From positions 1-5,956 of the forward strand of contig JALOLQ010000203.1 of assembly GCA_025455895.1 (NCBI GenBank): a DNA stretch of 5,956 bases, read 5' to 3'. The position numbers and the translations under genes are program-made. Origin of the DNA: Solirubrobacteraceae bacterium (GTDB taxonomy: Bacteria; Actinomycetota; Thermoleophilia; Solirubrobacterales; Solirubrobacteraceae). Position 1 is the first letter of the stretch, and each line of letters starts with the position of its first letter. Of this stretch, positions 5,423 through 5,956 are shown one piece after another. Under the pieces are notes generated by a model. That model was not told where the DNA came from, searched no databases, and worked only from the letters and a program-made list of their open reading frames with translations.

Positions 5423-5956
5423 ATGCGCAAGCTCCAGAGCCAGGGCGTCCACCACATCACGCTCACCGGCGCCGACCGGCGCACGTCGATCGACTTCTGG
5501 GAGGGCGTGCTCGGGATGCCGTTCGTCTTCGAGCAGCCGAACCTCGACAACCCCGGCGAGAGCCATCTCTACTTCGACCCGGGCGACGGGCGGCTGATCA
5601 CGATCTTCACCGACGAGGCACGCACGCCGGTGCACGAGCGCACCCCGATGGACCCCGGCTGCGTGCACCACCTCGCCTTCGCGCTCTCCCAGGCGACCTT
5701 CGCCCAGGCCGTCGAGCGGCTCGACGAGCGCGGCATCCGCCACAGCGGCGTGAAGGACCGCGGGTTCATGGACTCGATCTACTTCACCGACCCGCTCGGC
5801 CTCTTGATCGAGCTGGCCTCCTACCGCTTCGAGCCGCCGCACGGCAGCACGCACACCGACGTCCTGTTCGAGGCGCACCTGATCCGCACCGAGCGCGGCG
5901 ACCACCACATCGACCGGATCCACCTGGCCGACGCGATCGAGCGCCTCACCGAGCGC
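5423..5956 (+). CDS. VOC superfamily (glyoxalase / ring-cleaving dioxygenase-like) protein, C-terminus off right edge
   Basis: There are 178 codons from ATG 5423 with no stop before the window ends. Two beta-alpha-beta-beta-beta modules are visible. The first spans about 8-63, from GVHHITLTGADRR through FWEGVLGM to DGRLITIF. The second spans about 80-134, from CVHHLAFAL through DERGIRHSGVKDRGF to IYFTDPLGLLIELASY. Candidate metal ligands of the vicinal-oxygen-chelate fold are one of His10/His11, one of His82/His83, and Glu130. The block PNLDNPGESHLYFDPGDG resembles the first domain of MhqO-type ring-cleaving dioxygenases, hinting at an aromatic or quinone-derived substrate, but the reaction cannot be read from sequence. 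After the second module comes a hydrophilic extension from about residue 135, including THTDVLFEAHLIRTERGDHH, probably helical, that continues off the edge. Its position behind menD may mean quinol or aromatic metabolism, or may be coincidence. Glyoxalase I and other VOC activities remain possible. Confidence 0.85.
   Translation, partial: MRKLQSQGVHHITLTGADRRTSIDFWEGVLGMPFVFEQPNLDNPGESHLYFDPGDGRLITIFTDEARTPVHERTPMDPGCVHHLAFALSQATFAQAVERLDERGIRHSGVKDRGFMDSIYFTDPLGLLIELASYRFEPPHGSTHTDVLFEAHLIRTERGDHHIDRIHLADAIERLTER

Noticed and set aside
1..5956. CRISPR arrays, insertion sequences, tRNA or rRNA genes, riboswitches
   Set aside because: No spaced direct repeats, transposase sequence, terminal inverted repeats or RNA-gene signatures were seen. 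The window is almost entirely filled by recognisable coding sequence.

Overview
This window is a menaquinone (vitamin K2) biosynthesis locus from a very GC-rich bacterium. G+C is roughly three quarters by eye, and codon third positions are almost all G or C. The high GC, the GTG starts, the near absence of Shine-Dalgarno sequences, the TANNNT-type -10 boxes lying directly in front of start codons, and the character of the proteins suggest an actinobacterium, possibly class Thermoleophilia (Solirubrobacterales-like). That placement is inference and no marker gene fixes it.

Layout: the 5' end of an ANL-family ligase, probably menE, runs leftward off the window edge (minus strand, 1-239). A short divergent promoter region (240-265) separates it from a rightward run of menB (266-1144), menA (from 1145) and menC (to 2927). 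menH follows on the minus strand (2941-3660), convergent with menC. Then come menD on the plus strand (3672-5393) and a VOC/glyoxalase-fold metalloprotein that runs off the right edge (5423-5956). Non-coding gaps are tiny (0, 13, 11 and 29 bases), and no stretch over 300 bases lacks a gene.

Together the genes cover most of the o-succinylbenzoate route. MenD makes SEPHCHC from isochorismate and 2-oxoglutarate. MenH eliminates pyruvate to give SHCHC, and MenC dehydrates that to o-succinylbenzoate. MenE activates it to the CoA ester, MenB closes the naphthoate ring, and MenA prenylates DHNA at the membrane. The isochorismate synthase (MenF), the DHNA-CoA thioesterase and the final methyltransferase (MenG/UbiE) are not in the window.

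The main oddity is the menA-menC junction near base 1935. MenA homology stops after about 265 residues, before the expected last membrane helix. MenC homology begins there in a different frame, with no ordinary start codon, so roughly 130-150 bases appear to be missing. This is either a real deletion that damages two essential-pathway genes or, at least as likely, a sequencing or assembly error. The second notable feature is a compact palindromic promoter between menE and menB in which two opposed -10 boxes overlap. I see no previously undescribed system. This is a recognisable metabolic locus with a few points worth checking.
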